A stretch of DNA of 64,000 nucleotides from Hirudinaria manillensis (taxonomy: Eukaryota > Annelida > Clitellata > Hirudinida > Hirudinidae), in NCBI GenBank assembly GCA_034509925.1, contig CM067534.1, positions 1,900,501 through 1,964,500 of the forward strand, in the 5' to 3' direction. Within the stretch, counting starts at the first letter, position 1; each line of letters opens with the position of its first letter. The notes beneath the pieces are model-generated. The model saw only the letters and a list, made by a program, of their open reading frames with translations. It had not been told where the DNA came from and searched no databases. This document shows, piece after piece, positions 58,901-64,000 of the stretch. The position numbers were made by a program, and so were the translations under genes.

Positions 58901-60225
58901 TTCTTTCGGTTTTCCGAACTTCCTCACCTCGCTGGCGACGGTCGTGCTTTCCTTCAAAGCATCCATCAGGAAGCTGTCATTGGTTGCTTTGACTTGATAC
59001 ATAACCCTGGACATTCTCCGAATTCTGATTTCTGGGATCCAGCGACTCAGTTGGGGAATCCTCAGTCCCCCCCACTTTGGTCGGGGCATGCAAGAATGTG
59101 TTTGGAGTGTCCTTTGGTAGCCGGAGCCACTTTCGTACTGACTTCCGAATTGCAACATCAGCAGAATTTATCGACTTGAGGCTGATTGCTTCGAAGGTGA
59201 GGAAATGAACGAGGCTGGGGAGTAAATGGGTCCTCAAGATATACACTCTCTGGCATGGCTCCAATGAAGGCATTTCTGGATTCTGTGTGCCAGTGATGCA
59301 AACTGCATTCGAAGTCTGATCCGAACTCCCATGTATTTGGATGAGTCCACTATGGAGAGTGCCTTGATATTCTCATCCTTCAGTTTCAGGTACGAATCAC
59401 GATCCATTGCCTTTTTCTTGTGATCACTTCAGTTTTCAATGAGGCACACTTCACTGGGTTCATGGTGAGTCCAACTTTGGCCATAGATGTCTCTAGTTGT
59501 TGTAACACCACTTTCATTCCGACATCTGTGCTGGACAATAAAATGAGGTCGTCAGCAAAGGCAATTATTATTATTATACACATTTTTCCTTCTTCTCGGT
59601 TTCATTGCCGGTGAAGAATGAATGCTGAGCACTACCAGTGCTCTCAGCGATTCACCCAAGAACTCTCCAAAGAATGTGGGCAGTGATCTTCTGAATCTCT
59701 GAAGTCTTTGGTCGTCCTGGTATCAACTCTACACACTTTTCAAAGTCTTTTCTTAGCCTTCCAAGCGCTCCTACAATTACCGGTACAACTTTAGACTTCA
59801 CGTTCCACATCCGGTTTATTTCAATCTCCAGGTCTTTGTACTTGCTAATTTTTTCAGCTTGTTTTTATCATCTGGGACTGAAAAATCAATTAGCATGCAT
59901 GACTTGGATCTCCTGTCATGGATGACAATGCCAGGTCTGTTGGCCAATATTTTCCTGTCCGTGATAATTGCATAGTCCCATAAGATGGTGCAATCCTTTA
60001 TATTTGTCACACTTTGGGGTGTATGTTTGTACCATTTCTTTTGAACTTCACATCCTAGCTCACGACATACAACCCAGTGAATGTAACTGGCCACCTTATT
60101 ATTATTATACATATACCTTTGACTTATACTTCATTTCACGTCAGTTAATCGATTACTTCAGTTTATGCTGATCATTGTTCAATAAACGTTTATATTTATT
60201 ATTATTAATATTATTATTATTATTG

Positions 60226-60268
<43 letters not shown>

Positions 60269-63200
60269 GTTATTGGTATTATTGACAGTGATGGAGGTGA
60301 TGATGATGATGGTGAACTGTAGAAACTAAAAACTTGTCTCAAATGACTTATGTTCACAAGTTATTTGCACAGTTGCAGACAAACAAGTGCAATTGCTTTT
60401 AACTGAGGAAATGAATTTGTGGATGGGTGGATGAATGAATGAATGAGTGAGTGAGTGGAAAAGTTATTTTTTTATAAGAAAAAAATTTCCATCATTATAA
60501 TCATCACCGTCATTGGCACATCTTGCCGTGCATCAGAGTGATTTAATTAGAAATGGAAACTTTTAGAATTAAAAGTAAATCATTGATCACATTCTACATA
60601 GAATCTGTTTTTCAATGTTGGTGCGTGAGATTAGAAAAGTCATCATAAAAAAAGGTAAATAAATGAATCTCTTCAGAGTCCATGGAATCAGTTCTTCATT
60701 GACAATGCCCTCAGACTGACAATCAAGCAGGATGTCATCAGAACGTGAGTCATTCGAAATCATTATCCTCTCCTGATGGGACGAATCTGGTGCTCCACAC
60801 CTGAGGAATGTTCGTTGTTGATCGTTCTCAGGTGTGCACATCGATTCGTCGTTCTTTGTGCAATCATTTCGAAGAATGCAACGTGAGGAGGTTCGCGTTT
60901 CCAAAGTCGGAAGCGAGCGTCCATTGCAAGGAGGCATTTAAATGTGAATTTGAATCTTTCAATTTACTGCTTTGCATCGTATTTGGGCAAAACATTGCAA
61001 CAATGATTTTAATTATAACGAAAGGATTCGTTCTAATCTATGGAAGTGGTTTTTGTATCCATGGAATGAATTAAATGATAAAAAGAAGGAAATTAAACAA
61101 AAGCTGTGACATTAAGAGGTTCCTTCCTGAAAGTTTTATGTTCAGTTTGGAGCCATTGGAATGACAAATGAATCCCTCGATCGGTAGGATTGTGGTCTTG
61201 TTGGGTAAACAGGAATTTCATTGGACACAGGGGAAAGATGAGGGAGGATTTAATTATACATATCCTGAGGACAAACTTTATTTTCTTTGTTGTTACTTAA
61301 TAGTGTCTTTATTTTATGTGATATTATATTTATTTATTTCCAAACAAATATTCAAAGTGCAAAGTCATCCAAAAAAGGATGTTTCAGTACTATGACAGTC
61401 ATGAACATGAGTCATGAACATCAATATCCATATCCATCCAATATGTCATGATATAACTTTATTGTTTTTGTTGTAACCATTTTGTTATTATTACTATTAT
61501 TATTATTATTATTATTATCCTTATATTTGTCATTAATATCAGAAGTTTCTGAAATTTACATTTCATGTTTTTATAAAAAAAAAGTATGCTGGTGAAATGA
61601 ATCTCAGAGCAAATGTCATCACCATCATTATCATCAATCAATCATGCAGTCACTTTCTCCAAGTTCTGATTGAACTTGATTAGCAGTTGGCCAGGAGTTG
61701 GATTTTTTATGGTTTGATTTTAATGGCAACAAGTCAAGAATATGATATTATTATTAATATTATTATTATTTCCAGAAAAAAAAACGCCATCCCTCAACCT
61801 AAATAATTGTCAGGCTGCATAAGCTGCCTCTGCAGACATTTAAGGAGTCAATGACAAATTTGTCAACTGTTTTATGGAATCTTATAACTGCACGCAGTCA
61901 CTCAAAGATGTTGATGTGCAATGATGCATGCAATTATCCTCCACAGCTCCCACAACAATACATGACGTTCTCTTTGATGAGCAGCACTTGTTTTGAACCA
62001 TATTTAATTAAGTTAAACTGAGTTAAAATGTAAATGCCTCCTCTGTCAGTGAAAGTGAATGAATCCAAAGCTGTTGTTCATATTTCTTCAGCCATCCTAA
62101 GATTGAGTTCTTCCACACTGACGACATCAGGACAAACATGGTGGACATCTTGTTTGTTTACGCCAAGTTGAGACCCAACATTTCCTACCGACAGGTTGTT
62201 GGTCCGATCGCCATGGTTACGAGGGCTGCAGTTGCTAGTGTTGTCTGTGTCTTGCATGATCGTTTACTTTTCATAGGTCGATCTGCTTTCAAAAAATTAA
62301 CAGGAATGTCAGAAAGTTGTTCAGTGTTGATGATGATGGTGATGATAATGAAGAAGATGGTAATATCATCTCTTGATGTTTGCTTTTAGTGTGCTTGGTT
62401 GTTTTAGATTAGATTTGTAAATAATTTTTTTTTTGTTCACGAGTTGTTGTCTTGTTTCTCTTTTTAGTTTTCCCGAGATTGACTTTTTTAACTCTGCATC
62501 TGTCCATACTCTGATGGTCGAAACTTTGTTTGTATATGCAAAGAGCTTCCCTCATGTTGCTTATATGCAGGTTTGGATCTACGTTTCTTCGTTTTAAACT
62601 TTTGTTTGAGCATTTTGCTTGTTTCCACGATGCTTTGCAGCTTTCCTCTGTCGTGCTTGATCGTGCTTCCTATTGTTAGATGAACCTCTCTATATAGCTT
62701 GTTACTTGATAATTGATTATTATAATATGATTCTTTTATCTATGCAATGTTAAATGTGGAAACGCATCAAAGCAAATCGATGCAGCAAGGCACTTACAGC
62801 GGTGATGGAACATGATATCATGTTTCTAGTAGCAGAATGAATGACATGTTTAACATTTTGGCAATTTTTAATGGTTTTGCATGTAAGTATACATAAGCAA
62901 AGATATATAATATAATAGCAATAGGTTCATCTCCAAGTCTCATCTCAACAATTAATAGTCATGAGGCTAATTATAATATTTACAATCAACAGGGTATGCA
63001 TGAGCTCCTGGCTCCTTTGATCTTCGTCCTCCACTGCGACCAGCAGGCATTCCTTCACGCCTGCGAGACAGACACCATCTCGTGAGCACCTTAACTTCTC
63101 TCTTCTCATTGGTTGCCTCTGAGGCAAACCTTTCTGTCACCAAGGAAATTAGGACTTCCCATGTTGTGAAATAATTAATCTTGATTTTCCAATTTATTTT

Positions 63201-63854
63201 ACCTGACCTTTTGAACTTGCTGTTATAATCATTGTTATATTAGTTGTAATTGTGTTGGATTATTTTTGATTTATTGTAAATCTTTATTTATTTCCGATTA
63301 AATTCCGTTCAATTTGTTTGTTTTTTTCCGCATCAACAGTTTTTTTCCAAACACGGAAAGGTTAGAAAACACGGAACTTATTTGAGGCTTGTTTGTTCGG
63401 TTGGTGGATCTTTAGTTTTGGTAGATAATGATGGAAATTAAGTTGTTGTTTGGCCACAAAGTCTGTTGAAGTTGTTGTTTTTTGCCATGACTTTGAAGCA
63501 TGGATAATTGTGACTTTGTGTTGAAGTTAATTTAGTTATTTCTTGCTGTGATTAACATCCATAAATATTGATATTTCTTATCCTATTGTATTGTATATAT
63601 CATTTGCACTTACTTGAACTAATCAAATGATTGAACTAACAGCAATAGCCATAACCATAACATTATGGACAGTTAAGTACATGTATTTTCTGACATTAGT
63701 TTCAACCAACTTCCAATATGTAAGCTTATAATCCACTATCATCTTATGTTAATTTATGATAGTTTAACTTACTAGGTGGTTATTTATTTTATTTCATCTT
63801 CAGGAATCTTATGAAGGAGATCCTGAATCCTGAATATTTGGAGCATGATGCTTT
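52946..63854 (+). CDS. TBC1D5: TBC1D5, Rab7 GTPase-activating protein (5' part, runs off right edge)
   Basis: TBC-domain GAP that inactivates Rab7, binds retromer and links endosomes to autophagy. Nine exons seen: 52946-53021, 53277-53382, 54284-54392, 55422-55511, 55752-55823, 60677-60744, 62092-62194, 62993-63081, 63804-63854, all in phase. Family blocks: NEWKKLFLRSDYL, GSLRSSRFRSVCWK, NPRKAEPKDLSINNPLSQ, SPWNQFFIDNALRLTIKQDV, FFHTDDIRTNMVDILFVYAK, GMHELLAPLIFVLHCDQQAF, ILNPEYLEHDA. Both catalytic fingers of the TBC fold are intact: the Arg in IKQDVIRT (IxxDxxR) and the Gln in ISYRQ (YxQ). The rest of the TBC domain and the C-terminal region lie beyond base 64000. Intron 5 is 4.85 kb and full of retroelement relics. 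Confidence 0.95.
55667..55712. repeat. (TTA)n/(TTG)n microsatellite
   Basis: TTA then TTG runs inside TBC1D5 intron 4, just before the exon 5 acceptor tract. Confidence 0.85.
55990..57152 (-). mobile_element. R2-like non-LTR retrotransposon relic C
   Basis: From 57152 downward: KAFRHGDGLAYNIWLVKAII and LTFIDMSKAFDSVLHQSIVR, the conserved RT block ending in motif A. Then, after a jump that omits the FADD block, thumb-like sequence (SDWIVDGQFRMSPSEYIKFR), and a C-terminal endonuclease-like region (DCDVIIVSDTAPLDEEHINK, NWRGVISSKSYSSW). The order and motifs are of R2-superfamily elements with a restriction-like endonuclease. Frameshifts and a missing RT core make it dead. It lies antisense in TBC1D5 intron 5. 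Confidence 0.75.
57400..57970 (+). mobile_element. Retrotransposon ORF1-like relic
   Basis: Open in plus frame from about 57395 to 57728 (NKVKTLITELRKAQGSVIDT, a coiled-coil, then acidic stretch, then LKKFDKEVIDIFVVRKRM), continuing with stops as KFETQNSRNTVPENSSKLKV, FDKVILSLDLSKEDR and KWVVRIRGEPG. Coiled coil plus an RRM-like C-terminus resembles LINE ORF1 proteins. It is on the opposite strand to fragments A-C, so it is a separate insertion. Confidence 0.5.
58147..58190. repeat. (ATT)n/(GTT)n microsatellite
   Basis: Trinucleotide run directly at the 3' end of R2-like relic B, a possible tail or target remnant. Confidence 0.8.
58200..59565 (-). mobile_element. R2-like non-LTR retrotransposon relic B (5'-truncated in RT)
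   Basis: Begins abruptly at the RT catalytic motif AFADDLILLSSTDVGMKVVL (59565 downward), runs through the thumb (RKWLRLPKDTPNTFLHAPTK, GLRIPQLSRWIPEIRIRR), a CCHC knuckle (CGETESLAHIVQKCPSTEG in one frame) and an endonuclease segment (EPRIPNVNGTRIPDL, then DVDFMEKDGPFETVSDKDIN) with the PD..D pattern. This RT, CCHC, RLE order is characteristic of the R2 superfamily. Several frame changes and stops show it is inactive. Confidence 0.8.
59566..60112 (-). mobile_element. Dong/R4-like retroelement 3' fragment between TAA repeats
   Basis: The minus strand reads KVASYIHWVVCRELGCEVQK, KWYKHTPQSVTNIKDCTILW, ILANRPGIVIHDRRSKSCML with IDFSVP (PD-(D/E)XK-like spacing, here with Gly for the usual Asp), then after a frameshift IEINRMWNVKSKVVPVIVGA and a SEIQKITAHI segment. 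This C-terminal endonuclease-like domain is widespread in Dong/R4-type LINEs. The fragment starts right after TAATAATAA (60100-60112) and ends in TAATAATAATAA (59566-59578). The Gly and the frameshift suggest an inactive copy. Confidence 0.65.
60110..60195 (+). repeat. Second copy of the 20130-20215 element 3' end
   Basis: Shares ACTTCATTTCACGTCAGT, ACTTCAGTTTAT, TGATCATT and TTCAATAAACGTTTATAT with 20150-20218, same orientation, with the AATAAA signal. It abuts (TAA) DNA on both sides. Confidence 0.85.
60196..60268. repeat. (TTA)n microsatellite
   Basis: About 22 TTA units with two interruptions, next to the retroelement 3' end. Confidence 0.95.
61487..61519. repeat. (TTA)n microsatellite
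   Basis: About 10 TTA units in TBC1D5 intron 6. The rest of this 1.3 kb intron shows nothing else. Confidence 0.9.
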
Positions 63855-64000
63855 GTGAGTTTGTTTTGTGAGATTAATAATAGTTTATAGCATCTATGAT
63901 AGAGTGCAGTTCATTTCCTGATTTTGTACATTTATGCCAAATGAATGTTCTTAATAAATGGGCGTTTATTATTTCCATAACAATATTTCAAGAACTGGAA

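Noticed and set aside
60808..61074. 88-codon plus-strand frame after TBC1D5 exon 6
   Set aside because: Intronic, no similarity to TBC1D5 and no acceptor in phase.

Overview
The window is nuclear DNA from an invertebrate animal. Genes are split by GT-AG introns with clean phase. The gene set is metazoan: tetraspanin, ARB2A/FAM172A, MKS1, RUSF1, C1q-domain protein, SCAMP and TBC1D5. Two interstitial tracts of CCCTAA-type repeats point to TTAGGG telomeres, which argues against insects (TTAGG) and nematodes (TTAGGC). AT-rich sequence, many (TAA)n tracts and R2/Dong-like retroelement relics fit a marine invertebrate such as a lophotrochozoan, cnidarian or invertebrate deuterostome. I cannot name the species.

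Layout. 0-6.7 kb: 5' part of a tetraspanin gene on the minus strand, with a 5.1 kb first intron full of microsatellites, a telomere-like tract and two minisatellites. 6.7-11.2 kb: simple repeats, no convincing gene. 11.2-14.5 kb: complete 10-exon ARB2A/FAM172A (minus). 14.5-24.9 kb: a repeat-rich desert with degenerate retroelement pieces, direct and tandem duplications, a Tc1-type transposase relic and a frameshifted C48/Ulp1-like protease. 25.7-33.5 kb: MKS1 (minus) and RUSF1 (plus), head to head with 162 bp between start codons. 34.6-37.1 kb: three-exon secreted C1q-domain protein (minus).

38-47.5 kb is the most unusual part. Three intronless minus-strand genes (a TRIP12-type HECT ligase, a compact FCP1/CTDP1-type CTD phosphatase with BRCT domain, and a small C2H2 zinc-finger protein) are interleaved with two plus-strand genes for short secreted, strongly cationic peptides. 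The two peptide genes are paralogues. They share promoter TATA box, 5'UTR intron and signal peptide, and differ in the mature peptide. They look like an undescribed host-defence (antimicrobial) peptide family.

49.5-64 kb: SCAMP (minus) and TBC1D5 (plus, continuing off the right edge) are head to head. Intron 5 of TBC1D5 (4.85 kb) holds a nest of degenerate non-LTR retroelements: R2-like fragments and one Dong/R4-like fragment bounded on both sides by TAA repeats, mostly antisense to the host gene.

Exon models were built by hand from reading frame, splice sites and remembered family sequence. Complete models (ARB2A 376 aa, RUSF1 437 aa, SCAMP 326 aa, C1q 230 aa) keep phase across every junction, which is strong internal support. 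No database search was run.
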